A stretch of DNA of 41,407 nt from Pseudolysinimonas yzui (GTDB lineage Bacteria; Actinomycetota; Actinomycetes; Actinomycetales; Microbacteriaceae): positions 15,561 to 56,967 of the forward strand of contig NZ_BNAI01000011.1 in assembly GCF_014653215.1 (NCBI RefSeq). Direction: 5' to 3'. A program made the translations under genes and the position numbers. Positions 6,550 through 15,705 of this stretch are shown here, one piece after another. Within the stretch, counting starts at the first letter, position 1, and every line of letters starts with the position of its first letter. The notes under the pieces are model-generated. The model searched no databases. It was not told the origin of the DNA and saw only the letters and a program-made list of their open reading frames with translations.

Positions 6550-7443
6550 GTGAGTGAGCAGGCTGAGAACCCGGTGCTGGCTGTGGACTTCGGGGGCACG
6601 AAGGTGGAGGCCGCGCTCGTCGTCGGCGACCGCATCATCGACGGCACCCGCACCCGACGCCCCACCGGGCCCGACCGGTCGGCGGCCGAACTCGACGCCG
6701 CCGTGACCGAGGTGGTGCGCGGCGCGCTCGGAACCGCGACCGTGACCCGGGTCGGGATCGGCACCGCCGGCCCCGTCGACACCGTGCGCGGGCTCGCCTC
6801 GCCGCTCAACACCCCGGGGTGGCGCGATCATCCGTTCCGCGACCTCGTCGCCACGCTCGTACCCGGAGCCGACATCGTGCTCGCCATCGACGGGCTGGCG
6901 ATCACCCTCGCCGAGCACCGCTACGGCGCCGGTCGCGGGTCGGACAACGTCTTGGGGATGGTGGTCTCGACCGGGATCGGCGGCGGCCTGGTGATCGACG
7001 GGCGTGGCATCTCGGGGGCGAACGGCAACGCCGGGCACGTCGGGCACATCCAGGTCTCCGGTTACGACGACCCGTGCGCGTGCGGCCGCCGTGGCTGCGT
7101 CGAAGCCACCGCCTCCGGGCCGAACTCGGTGCGCTGGGCGCAGTCGCAAGGCTGGGAGGGCTCGACGGGCGAAGAACTCGCCGCCTCGAGCGACCCGCGG
7201 GCCCGCGCCGCCATCGAGCGCTCCGCCCGGGCCGTCGGGCTCGCCATCGCCTCCGCCAGCGCGCTCGTCGACCTCGACATCGTCGCGATCGGCGGCGGCT
7301 TCTCGCGTTCCGCGCCCGACTACCTCGACCTCGTGCGCACCGCCGCCGACGAGGGCTTCCCGTTCGTGCGCGCGACGCACATCGTTCCGGCCGCGCTCGG
7401 TGACGAGGCCCCGCTCATCGGGGCAGCCCTCCTCGCAGGGTGA
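6550..7443 (+). CDS. ROK family sugar kinase (glucokinase-like)
   Basis: A 297-residue ATP-dependent hexose kinase of the ROK family, without the DNA-binding domain of ROK repressors. The phosphate-binding motif is VDFGGTK (12-18), the catalytic base is D114 in LAIDGLA, and the second nucleotide motif is VVSTGIGGG (138-146). The zinc site is intact: H166 with C176, C178 and C183 in CACGRRGC. The motif usually written ExGH reads HVGH here (H163-H166), so the sugar-contacting Glu is a His. That may change sugar preference. GTG 6550 is the start because it sits 7 bases after the TACGCT box and directly before the conserved N-terminus. It is divergent from deoC. Confidence 0.87.
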   Translation: MSEQAENPVLAVDFGGTKVEAALVVGDRIIDGTRTRRPTGPDRSAAELDAAVTEVVRGALGTATVTRVGIGTAGPVDTVRGLASPLNTPGWRDHPFRDLVATLVPGADIVLAIDGLAITLAEHRYGAGRGSDNVLGMVVSTGIGGGLVIDGRGISGANGNAGHVGHIQVSGYDDPCACGRRGCVEATASGPNSVRWAQSQGWEGSTGEELAASSDPRARAAIERSARAVGLAIASASALVDLDIVAIGGGFSRSAPDYLDLVRTAADEGFPFVRATHIVPAALGDEAPLIGAALLAG

Positions 7444-7456
7444 CGGCGGGGCCGGC

Positions 7457-8656
7457 TCAGCCGGGCCCGCCGACACGACTCGGCCGCGCGATCGTCGCCA
7501 CGGCGGCCAGCGGAAGAGTCGCGATCGCGATGAGGATGACGAGGGGCGCCGTCCAGCCGCCGGTCGCCTCGTGGACGACCCCGAGCGCGAGCACGGCGGC
7601 CCCCGTCGCGATGTAGGCGAAGGTCTGCACGAAGGCGCTCAGTCGTACCGCGACACGGGCCGTCGTCGCGCGCACCGCGACCTGCACGAGCACGAGCGGG
7701 AAGGTGAGGGCGCCGCATCCCACCATCGCGCACCACAGCGCGGGGGCGAGCCCGGGCGCGACGAGCAGCCCCGTCCAGCCGGTCGTGCCGAGCACACCCG
7801 CGACGCCGACGATGGCAGCCGCGGGTCGCGGACGCGCGGCGACGAGCGGCACCAGGACGGCCGCCGGGATACCCACCGCGAGCAGAATGCCCAGGTGCGC
7901 GCCCGCGGTCGCGTCGTCGAACCCGACGCGCGACGTGAGGATGACGGGAAGCCACGCGGTGCCGCCGTAGCCGACCATCGCGGACGCCAACAGCACCGCC
8001 GCGAGCGCCCAGGCGAGCGGCGTGCGGGTGAGGCGCACCTCGGCGTCGTGCGCCATCGCGAGCATCGGCACGTCGAGCGCCGAGGTGCGCGAGCGGCGCG
8101 CGAGAGCGAACCACGGACCCGCGGCGATCGCCACGGTGATCGCCCAGATCCCGAGGGTCCACCGCCACCCGATCGCGTCGGAGACCGGAACGGAGAAGAG
8201 AGCCGGGCTCGTGCCCCCGATCGCGAAGAGCGTCGTGTAGAGCGCGGTCACGAGGCCGACGCGCGCCGGGAAGAACCGCTTGACGAGCGACGGCATGAGC
8301 ACATTGCCGACGCCGATCCCGAGCATCGTGACGGTCGTCGAGACGACGATCACGACCGCTTCGCCCGCGAACGCCCGCGTGACCTGGCCCGCGACGATCG
8401 CCACGATCGCCACGACGAGGGCGGGTTCCGACCCGATGCGGCGGGCGAGCCAGGGCGTGACGATCCCGGCACCCGCGAAGGCGAGCGGGGGCAGCGCCCC
8501 CACCACGCCGAGCACGACAGAGCCGAGCCCGAGCTCCTGCGAGATGATGCCGAACAGCGGGGTGAACGAACTCGTCGCGCTGCGCATCCCGAGTGCCAGC
8601 AGCACGATGCCGAGCAACGCGAGGATGCGACCCTCGCGCCGTGGCCCGGCCGTCAC
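7457..8656 (-). CDS. MFS transporter of the CynX/NimT type
   Basis: A 399-residue inner-membrane protein with about 12 hydrophobic segments separated by short charged loops, such as WLARRIGSEPALV after the third segment and ALARRSRTSALD in the central loop. The start RILALLGIVLLALGMRSA and its organisation match the CynX/NimT group of small major facilitator transporters, which move cyanate, nitroimidazoles or unknown small molecules. The substrate cannot be inferred. The GTG start at 8656 overlaps the stop of the HD-hydrolase gene by 4 bases (GTGA), so the two are translationally coupled. The gene ends 13 bases from the convergent ROK gene. Confidence 0.85.
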   Translation of the reverse strand: MTAGPRREGRILALLGIVLLALGMRSATSSFTPLFGIISQELGLGSVVLGVVGALPPLAFAGAGIVTPWLARRIGSEPALVVAIVAIVAGQVTRAFAGEAVVIVVSTTVTMLGIGVGNVLMPSLVKRFFPARVGLVTALYTTLFAIGGTSPALFSVPVSDAIGWRWTLGIWAITVAIAAGPWFALARRSRTSALDVPMLAMAHDAEVRLTRTPLAWALAAVLLASAMVGYGGTAWLPVILTSRVGFDDATAGAHLGILLAVGIPAAVLVPLVAARPRPAAAIVGVAGVLGTTGWTGLLVAPGLAPALWCAMVGCGALTFPLVLVQVAVRATTARVAVRLSAFVQTFAYIATGAAVLALGVVHEATGGWTAPLVILIAIATLPLAAVATIARPSRVGGPG

Positions 8657-9909
8657 CCGACGAGCCGGTCGTGCCAGGCGATCGCCGAGACGTCGGTGAG
8701 CGACGCGACCTGATCGACGACGACGCGCTTGCGCGCCGCGTCGTCGGATGCCTCGGCCCAGTCGGCGGCGAAGCCGACATCGAGCCCGCTCGGGTCGGTG
8801 AGCAACGAGTCGGCGAGCTCGGTCAGCACCCCGCGCTGCCGGGCGTAGAGCGGCTTACGGGCGTTCGTCGACATGACGTTCGCCGCGACGATGCCCTTGA
8901 GCACCGCGATCTCGGCCTGCGTTTCGGGCGGCACCACGACATCCGCTCCGAACCGCGCGAGCGACGCCTGCGGGTACGCCTCGCGGGTCGCCCGTTCGGC
9001 GTGCCCGGCGAACCGGCCGATGAGATAACTCGTGAGGTTCTTCAGGCGCGCGAGGTCGCGGCGGCTGCCATCCCAGGAGTCGATCCAGTACTCGAGGTTG
9101 TCGAGCCGGTCGAATGCGGCGATGAGCGTGTCGTGATCGAACTCGCCGCCGATCCAGTCGAACATCGAGTTGACGAGCGCGTCGTGGTCGACCCGCGCCC
9201 CGAGCGCCTTCACGTCGAGGAAGTCGCCGACGATCGCATCCTCGAAGTCGTGCACCGAGTAGGCGATGTCGTCGCTGAGATCCATCACCTGGGCCTCGAT
9301 GCAGCGCACCCGCTCGGGGGCGCCGGCACGGATCCACTCGAACACGTCGGTGTCGTCGGCGTAGAAGCCGAACTTGCTGCGGCCCGACGGATCCGGAATG
9401 CCCTGCGCCGCCGGCCACGGGTACTTGCACGACGCGTCGAGGCTCGCCCGGGTGAGGTTCAGCCCGTACGACCGGGTGTCGTCGAAGACCTTCGGCTCGA
9501 GCCGGGTGATCAGCCGCAGCGTCTGCGCGTTGCCCTCGAAGCCGCCGATGTCGCTCGCCCACTCGGCGAGCGCGCGCTCCCCGTTGTGACCGAACGGCGG
9601 ATGCCCGAGGTCGTGGGCGAGGCACGCGGTGTCGACGATGTCGGGGTCGAGCCCGAGCCGGGTGCCGAGCTCGCGGCCGACCTGGGCGACCTCGAGGGAG
9701 TGGGTGAGCCGGTTACGGGCGAAGTCGAGTCCGGCGGTCGGGCTGAGCACCTGGGTCTTCTGCGCGAGCCGGCGCCAGCCGCTGGAGTGCAGGATGCGGG
9801 CGCGGTCGCGGGCGAAGTCCCCGCGGCGGCTGACGTGATTCTCGGGGAGGCGGCGTTCGGCATCCGCCTCCGAGTACCCCGCCGTCACCGGAGCTATCGG
9901 CTCAGCCAC
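8653..9909 (-). CDS. dgt: Deoxyguanosinetriphosphate triphosphohydrolase-like HD protein
   Basis: A 418-residue HD-domain hydrolase. The metal site is visible as RNRLTHSLE (H70), CLAHDLGHPPFGHNGE (H99-D100, H103, H108) and MDLSDDIAYSVHD (D210, D213/D214), the standard dGTPase arrangement, in which dNTPs are cleaved to deoxynucleoside and triphosphate. The N-terminal RLPENHVSRRGDFARDRARILHS and QVLSP stretches are also family features. The GTG start at 9909 overlaps the end of the dihydrouridine synthase gene by 8 bases. The dus-dgt order is common in actinobacteria. The protein likely helps control dNTP pools; true substrate preference cannot be seen. Confidence 0.9.
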   Translation of the reverse strand: MAEPIAPVTAGYSEADAERRLPENHVSRRGDFARDRARILHSSGWRRLAQKTQVLSPTAGLDFARNRLTHSLEVAQVGRELGTRLGLDPDIVDTACLAHDLGHPPFGHNGERALAEWASDIGGFEGNAQTLRLITRLEPKVFDDTRSYGLNLTRASLDASCKYPWPAAQGIPDPSGRSKFGFYADDTDVFEWIRAGAPERVRCIEAQVMDLSDDIAYSVHDFEDAIVGDFLDVKALGARVDHDALVNSMFDWIGGEFDHDTLIAAFDRLDNLEYWIDSWDGSRRDLARLKNLTSYLIGRFAGHAERATREAYPQASLARFGADVVVPPETQAEIAVLKGIVAANVMSTNARKPLYARQRGVLTELADSLLTDPSGLDVGFAADWAEASDDAARKRVVVDQVASLTDVSAIAWHDRLVG

Positions 9910-11110
9910 CGCTGTTGTGCAGTTCGGCTTCGGCGACCTCGGCCCGCATGCCCTCGGCGATCTCGCGGCTGTCGAGCCAGCGGTCGGGCAGGCTCGGCGT
10001 CTTCGGGGTTCCGGCGCGGCCGCGCTGGCCTTCCGCGTCGACGCCCGGGTACGGCTGGTCGTGGTCGAGACGACCGAGCAGCTGGTCGATCTCGTCGAGG
10101 CTCGACGACATCGCGAGCGCCGCCCGGGTCTCGCCGCCGACCGCGTAGCCCTTGAAGTACCAGGCGACGTGTTTGCGGATGTCGCGCGTCGCCCGCCCCT
10201 CGTCCTCGAAGAACTCGACGAGCAGCTCGGCGTGCCGGCGGTAGGCCGCGGCGACCTCGCCGAGGGTCGGCTCGGCCTTCAGCACCCCGCCCTGGGCCCA
10301 CGCCGCCGGAGGCTCCGGGCGCGCATCGCGCGTCTGGAGGGGCGGTGGGGAGAACGCCGCCGCCAGATCACCGAACAGCCACGGCTTGCCGAGGCACCCC
10401 CGCCCGACCACGACGCCATCGCATCCCGTCTCGGCGACCATGCGCAGGGCGTCCTCGGCCGACCAGATGTCGCCGTTGCCGAGCACCGGAACGCTCGCCA
10501 CGGCATCCTTCAGTTTCGCGATCGCCGACCAGTCGGCGTGGCCCGAGTAGAACTCGCTCGCCGTGCGGGCGTGCAGCGCGATGCTGCTCACCCCCGCGCC
10601 CTCCGCGATGCGCCCGGCCTCGAGGTAGGTGAGGTGTTCGGCGTCGATGCCCTTGCGCATCTTGATCGTCAGCGGCACCCGCCCCGCGGCTTGCACGGCG
10701 CCCTCGACGATCTCGCGGAACAGGTCGAGCTTCCACGGCAGCGCCGCTCCCCCGCCCTTGCGGGTGACCTTCGGCACCGGGCAGCCGAAGTTGAGGTCGA
10801 TGTGGTCGGCGCGATCCTCGGCGACGAGCATCGTCACCGCTTCGCGCACCGTCTTCGGGTCGACGCCGTAGAGCTGGATGCTGCGCGGCGTCTCCGACTC
10901 GTGGTGGCGGATGAGCCGCATGCTTTCCGGGGTGCGCTCCACCAGAGCGCGCGAGGTGATCATCTCGGAGACGTAGAGCCCCGCGCCGTACTCCCGGCAC
11001 AGCCGACGGAACGCCGTGTTCGTGATGCCCGCCATCGGCGCGAGCACGACCGGAACGGTCAGCTCGATCGGCCCGATGCTGAGGGGCTTCGCGACAAGGG
11101 ACGTGGACAC
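9902..11110 (-). CDS. dusB: tRNA-dihydrouridine synthase (DusB family)
   Basis: A 402-residue flavoenzyme that reduces uridine to dihydrouridine in tRNA D-loops. The FMN-binding TIM barrel begins with VVLAPMAGITNTAFRRL (21-37). The catalytic cysteine is C110 in DLNFGCPVPKVTRKGGGAAL. Further family motifs are LTIKMRKG, ALHARTASEFYSG, VLGNGDIWS and VVVGRGCLGKPW. The C-terminal helical tRNA-binding domain follows from about residue 290, with an extra acidic and proline-containing tail. The GTG start at 11110 opens the operon that continues into dgt and the MFS gene. It is divergent from ybaK across 159 bases that contain a 12-bp inverted repeat. Confidence 0.92.
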   Translation of the reverse strand: MSTSLVAKPLSIGPIELTVPVVLAPMAGITNTAFRRLCREYGAGLYVSEMITSRALVERTPESMRLIRHHESETPRSIQLYGVDPKTVREAVTMLVAEDRADHIDLNFGCPVPKVTRKGGGAALPWKLDLFREIVEGAVQAAGRVPLTIKMRKGIDAEHLTYLEAGRIAEGAGVSSIALHARTASEFYSGHADWSAIAKLKDAVASVPVLGNGDIWSAEDALRMVAETGCDGVVVGRGCLGKPWLFGDLAAAFSPPPLQTRDARPEPPAAWAQGGVLKAEPTLGEVAAAYRRHAELLVEFFEDEGRATRDIRKHVAWYFKGYAVGGETRAALAMSSSLDEIDQLLGRLDHDQPYPGVDAEGQRGRAGTPKTPSLPDRWLDSREIAEGMRAEVAEAELHNSGG

Positions 11111-11165
11111 CCCTCGATTGTTTCAGACCGGGCTGCGGGGTGCCGGTGCCGGGCTGCCCGCAGCC

Positions 11166-11232
11166 CCAACTCTCGGAGATTCGGCCGTACGTCCACGACA
11201 CATCCACGAAGCCCCCGATTTCCGAGAGTTGG
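11166..11232. repeat. Spaced inverted repeat between dusB and ybaK
   Basis: CCAACTCTCGGA (11166-11177) and TCCGAGAGTTGG (11221-11232) are exact reverse complements, 43 bases apart; flanking bases extend the similarity to 14 of 16. It lies between divergent genes, 56 bases from the dusB start and 37 from the ybaK start, so it could be an operator pair or a dispersed repeat. I see no clear promoter box within it. Confidence 0.55.
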
Positions 11233-11269
11233 CGCAGCGCATCCCGCCACCAGCCCGCAGAATGGTCGG

Positions 11270-11740
11270 ATGACGACCGGCAGAGAGCGTGTGGCGGCGG
11301 ATGCGGAGGCGCGCGGCATCCCGGTGGAGTTCATCGAGCGGATGCGCGCGTCATCTCTCGAGGAGGCGGCCCAGATTCTCGGGATCACCCCGGCCGACAT
11401 CGTGAAGTCGCTCGTCGTGCGGCGTCACGACGGCAGCTACCTGTTCGCGCTGGTGCCGGGCGACCGGCAGATCTCGTGGGCGAAGCTACGCGCCGTGGTG
11501 GGGGTCAACAAGCTGCGCCTTCCCGAAGCGGAGCTCGCCCTCGAGGCGACCGGATACGAACGCGGCACGATCACGCCGCTCGGGTCGACCACCGCGTGGC
11601 CGGTGTTCGCGGATGAACGTATCGCGGGCAAACGGGTGTCGATGGGAGCGGGCGAGCACGGCTACTCGCTGTTCGTGCAGGCGGATGATCTGGTGCGCGG
11701 GCTCGACGCGACCCTCGTCGACATCACCGAGGCGCTGTAG
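11270..11740 (+). CDS. ybaK: YbaK/EbsC-type aminoacyl-tRNA deacylase
   Basis: A 156-residue trans-editing protein of the YbaK/ProX superfamily, which removes misattached amino acids (usually Cys or Ala) from tRNA(Pro). Family features are the conserved lysine in ADIVKSLVVRRHDG, the LFALVPGDRQISWAKL strand-helix unit, VNKLRLPEAE and TPLGSTTAWPVFAD near the C-terminus. Length matches the family. ATG 11270 is chosen because the fold starts immediately after it; the frame is open for a long way upstream, but that region is antisense to dusB. The gene ends at 11740, and a dispersed palindromic repeat begins at the next base. Confidence 0.85.
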   Translation: MTTGRERVAADAEARGIPVEFIERMRASSLEEAAQILGITPADIVKSLVVRRHDGSYLFALVPGDRQISWAKLRAVVGVNKLRLPEAELALEATGYERGTITPLGSTTAWPVFADERIAGKRVSMGAGEHGYSLFVQADDLVRGLDATLVDITEAL

Positions 11741-11782
11741 GGGTTTCGAGACGCGTGCCGCTGCGCGGCGCGCTCCTCAACC
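11741..11782 (+). repeat. Dispersed palindromic repeat, copy D (variant)
   Basis: A 42-base element with the head GGGTTTCGAGACGC, a GC palindromic core and the tail GCTCCTCAACC. Head and tail align with copies A-C (GGGTCTCGACACGC and GCTACTCGACC), while the core is 6 bases longer and different. It starts at the base after the ybaK stop codon and supplies the stop codon of the small ORF on the other strand (11777-11779). Confidence 0.7.
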
Positions 11783-11875
11783 CGCGCGGGAAGTCGGGAT
11801 GTCGCAGACGTCGCCCTCGCACACCAACCCGGGGTCGCCGAGAGGCTGCAGCACGATCTTCGGGATCTCGCTCAC
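11777..11875 (-). CDS. Small ORF of 32 residues coupled to frnE
   Basis: An ORF of 32 codons beginning with GTG 11875, which overlaps the TGA of the FrnE gene by 4 bases (GTGA), the same junction used by many real gene pairs in this window. The peptide starts VSEIPKIVLQPLGDPG and continues LVCEGDVCDIP, giving a CxxxxC cysteine pair, and ends at TSRAG. Almost all third codon positions are G or C, as in neighbouring genes. No signal peptide or membrane segment is present. The last codons and the stop lie in the dispersed repeat, so the natural C-terminus may have been cut off or replaced. I do not recognise a family. A thiol-containing partner or substrate of the adjacent oxidoreductase is an inference only. 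Confidence 0.55.
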   Translation of the reverse strand: MSEIPKIVLQPLGDPGLVCEGDVCDIPTSRAG

Positions 11876-12540
11876 GACGCCTGCTCGACGTCGCCCGCGT
11901 GTTCGGCGGCCACCTGCTCCAGGGCCTGCGCGAAGGTCGCCGACTCCTGCGCGCCCGATATGCCGTATTTGCCGTCGAGCACGAAGAACGGCACCCCGCG
12001 GATGCCGAGCTCACCGGCCAGCGCCACGTCGGCGCGTACGGCACCGAGGTACTCGCCTGCGGTGAGCGACCGTACGACGTCGTCGCGGTCGAGGCCGATC
12101 TCGGCCGCGAGGTCGGCAAGCTCGGGGATGCGGCCGACGTGGCGGCCCTCCTCGAAGTAGGCCTTCATGAGGCGTTCCTTCATCTGCGCCTGCTTGCCGT
12201 GGGCCTTGGCGTAGTGGATCGCCTGGTGGCCCAGCACGGTGTTGGTGGTCTGCAGACGCGCGTAGTCGTAGTTCAGCCCGACCGTCGCGGCAATGCCGGT
12301 GACCCGGTCGCCCATCGCGGCCGCCTGCTCGCGACTCACCCCCAGGTGACCGGCGAGGAACTCGTCGTGGCTGTGCGCGTACTCGGCCGGGGTGCCGGGC
12401 GAGAGTTCGAACGAGTGGTACTCCACCTCGACCGGGACGCCCGACTCGGCGACGGCCGCCTCGAACTTGCGCTTGCCGATGTAACACCACGGGCAGGCGA
12501 TGTCCGACCAGATGTCGACCTTGAGGGGAACGGAACTCAC
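11872..12540 (-). CDS. FrnE-like DsbA family oxidoreductase
   Basis: A 222-residue thioredoxin-fold protein of the FrnE branch of DsbA. The active site is CPWC (C16-C19) in WSDIACPWCYIGKRKFE, and the cis-proline loop is GIRGVPFFVLDGKYGISGAQ. The helical insert carries YHSFELSPGTP. It has no signal peptide, so it acts in the cytoplasm, unlike periplasmic DsbA; related proteins are linked to polyketide biosynthesis and oxidative stress. The GTG start at 12540 lies 7 bases after the end of the CPBP gene. It is followed by a translationally coupled 32-residue ORF with a cysteine pair. Confidence 0.9.
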   Translation of the reverse strand: MSSVPLKVDIWSDIACPWCYIGKRKFEAAVAESGVPVEVEYHSFELSPGTPAEYAHSHDEFLAGHLGVSREQAAAMGDRVTGIAATVGLNYDYARLQTTNTVLGHQAIHYAKAHGKQAQMKERLMKAYFEEGRHVGRIPELADLAAEIGLDRDDVVRSLTAGEYLGAVRADVALAGELGIRGVPFFVLDGKYGISGAQESATFAQALEQVAAEHAGDVEQAS

Positions 12541-12547
12541 CCTGGGT

Positions 12548-13573
12548 TCAACTGCCGTACGGCGGCAGCATTCCCACCGGCGGAGTGGGGATGCCGATAC
12601 GGCTGAGGCGCTCGATGCGGTTGCGGCGTGCGAACCACTCGACGCCGAGCATCCACAGGCCCACGGTGATGACCTGAGCGACGAGACCGGCGGGGCCGCC
12701 GGTGTCTTCGGTGATGCCGGTCGGGCCGAACATCCCGGTGCCGGTGACGACGAAGGCGGCCACGTTGTTGACGGTGTGCATCGCGATGCCCGCCTCGAGT
12801 CCGCCCGTGCGGATCGTGACGACGGCGAAGCCGATGCCCATCACCATGACGGTGAGGATGCCCCAGCTGTCGTAGGCGTGGCTGAACCCGAAGAGCACCG
12901 CCGACACGATGATCGTGACCGGCGCCCAGCGCACCCAGGCGCCCACCGACTGCAGCAGGATTCCGCGGTACAGGTACTCCTCGGTGGCGGCTTGCACGGG
13001 CACGAGCAGCAGCACGATGAGCACCGAGAGCAGGTAGGTCGGCACGTCGGTGCTGAACGGCAGCAGCTCCTCACCGAGCGCGAGCCCGATGCCGAGTTGC
13101 CCGGCGAACGTCGCCACCCACACCACGGTCGCCGGGATGAGGCAGACCAGCAGCCAGCGCCAGCGCAGGGTGAAGAGCACCGAATGCAGGATGTTCACAC
13201 GCACGCCCGAGGGCCGGATGCCGGCGATGCGCAGGGCGAGCGGAACGAACGGCAGCACCAGGATGATCGACCCCAGGCCGAAGACCAGGGTCCACGGCCG
13301 CGCCATGTCGGGGCTGATGAGCGCCACCAGGTCGTCGGTCGCCGTCGGGCTGAGGAAGTCGATCGCGCCGGTCGCGTAGAGCACGATGAACAGCGGAACG
13401 GCGAGCAGGATGCTGATGCCGAGGAAGAACACCGCGGCCATCAGCACCGCGACGAGCGGGCGCCACCAGCGGTAGGTCGGCTGTGCTCGGTAGAGCCGGT
13501 GGTACGGCAGCTCGACGATCGTGACGTCGGGCTCTGCAGGGGTGGATGGGGTGGGCGCGGCAGCGTCGGTCAC
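12548..13573 (-). CDS. CPBP family intramembrane metalloprotease
   Basis: A 341-residue membrane protein with about eight hydrophobic segments. The CPBP (Abi/CAAX protease) motifs are complete: EEYLYRG with E198, E199 and R203, then GFSHAYD with H232, and AMHTVNN with H266 and N270. Such enzymes cleave within or near the membrane; roles include prenyl-protein processing, bacteriocin immunity and signalling, and the target here is unknown. The first 40 residues are a Pro/Ala-rich cytoplasmic tail. The GTG start at 13573 lies 3 bases from the end of the PadR gene, so the two genes are likely co-transcribed. Confidence 0.88.
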   Translation of the reverse strand: MTDAAAPTPSTPAEPDVTIVELPYHRLYRAQPTYRWWRPLVAVLMAAVFFLGISILLAVPLFIVLYATGAIDFLSPTATDDLVALISPDMARPWTLVFGLGSIILVLPFVPLALRIAGIRPSGVRVNILHSVLFTLRWRWLLVCLIPATVVWVATFAGQLGIGLALGEELLPFSTDVPTYLLSVLIVLLLVPVQAATEEYLYRGILLQSVGAWVRWAPVTIIVSAVLFGFSHAYDSWGILTVMVMGIGFAVVTIRTGGLEAGIAMHTVNNVAAFVVTGTGMFGPTGITEDTGGPAGLVAQVITVGLWMLGVEWFARRNRIERLSRIGIPTPPVGMLPPYGS

Positions 13574-13576
13574 GCG

Positions 13577-14164
13577 TCAGTCTTCCTCTTCGAGCTCGTC
13601 GATCAGTTTCAACCCGTCACGCGCCCAGGCGATCTCCTGCTCCGCCCGCTGCACGAGGCCCTCGTAGGCGTAGCGCTTGAACGCCGCCGTGCGCTTCCTG
13701 TCCTTCTCGGGGGTGACCGCGAGACGCCGGTTCAGCATCGGCGAGGTGGCGGTGTCGATCTGGTGGATCTGCTCCTCCCACTGCGCCAGCTCGCTCTCGT
13801 AGTGGGCGATGTGCGCACGCAACTGGGTGCGGGCGGCATCCGGGTCGGCCCACTCGAAGTAGGCGGACTTCAGGTGCATCGCATCTCGGAACCGCGCGTA
13901 GGGCAGCGTCGCGTTCATCCAGTCGCGCAAGGCGTCCCGGCCGGCCTCGGTGATGGAGTACTCGCGCTTGGTGCCCTTGGTGCCCCACGGCACCTCCTGC
14001 GCGGTGACGACGCCGTCGGCTTCCATCTTGCGCAGCTCGGGGTAGATCTGGGAGTCGGGGGCGTACCAGACGTGCCCCACCGACGAGTCGAACCGCTTGT
14101 GCAGGTCGTACCCGGTCATGGCGTCGACGCTCAGCAGCGCGAGCAGCGCGAATCGCAGTGACAT
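13577..14164 (-). CDS. PadR family transcriptional regulator
   Basis: A 195-residue regulator with the PadR winged helix at the N-terminus: FALLALLSVDAMTGYDLHKRF, then DSQIYPELRKMEADGVV as recognition helix and GTKREYSITEAGRDAL as wing. A C-terminal helical (Vir-type) dimerisation domain follows from about residue 90 to 195, with heptad-like charged segments. PadR proteins often sense phenolic acids and repress their detoxification genes. Its position just after a LigM-type demethylase makes control of that cluster likely. ATG 14164 lies 18 bases after a strong hairpin that separates it from ligM, so it may be transcribed by partial readthrough or from its own promoter. Confidence 0.88.
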   Translation of the reverse strand: MSLRFALLALLSVDAMTGYDLHKRFDSSVGHVWYAPDSQIYPELRKMEADGVVTAQEVPWGTKGTKREYSITEAGRDALRDWMNATLPYARFRDAMHLKSAYFEWADPDAARTQLRAHIAHYESELAQWEEQIHQIDTATSPMLNRRLAVTPEKDRKRTAAFKRYAYEGLVQRAEQEIAWARDGLKLIDELEEED

Positions 14165-14182
14165 GGCGGTGACACCTCAGGC

Positions 14183-14214
14183 CGGATGCGGAGACGAACG
14201 TGTCTCCGCATCCG
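14183..14214 (-). terminator. Hairpin between ligM and padR
   Basis: Arms 14183-14195 and 14202-14214 (CGGATGCGGAGAC and its exact complement) form a perfect 13-bp stem with a 6-base loop. It begins 12 bases after the ligM stop codon. There is no T-run after the stem, so termination strength is uncertain; it could instead stabilise the ligM transcript end. Confidence 0.65.
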
Positions 14215-14226
14215 ACCCTAAGGGTT

Positions 14227-15667
<1,441 letters not shown>

Positions 15668-15682
15668 TAGGTGGGTGTGAAA

Positions 15683-15698
15683 GGGCCCGGACAGGCCC
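15683..15698 (-). terminator. Weak hairpin after purU
   Basis: On the minus strand GGGCC, six bases, GGCCC, then TTTCAC. The 5-bp stem with a short T-run lies 7 bases after the purU stop and before the ligM operator. It may partly end the metF-purU transcript, leaving ligM with its own promoter. Confidence 0.4.
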
Positions 15699-15705
15699 GG
15701 GAGTG

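Noticed and set aside
7004-8713. Long plus-strand frame antisense to the MFS transporter
   Set aside because: The translation is very rich in Arg, Asp, Glu and His without hydrophobic cores, and the opposite strand codes a 12-helix transporter with intact family features.
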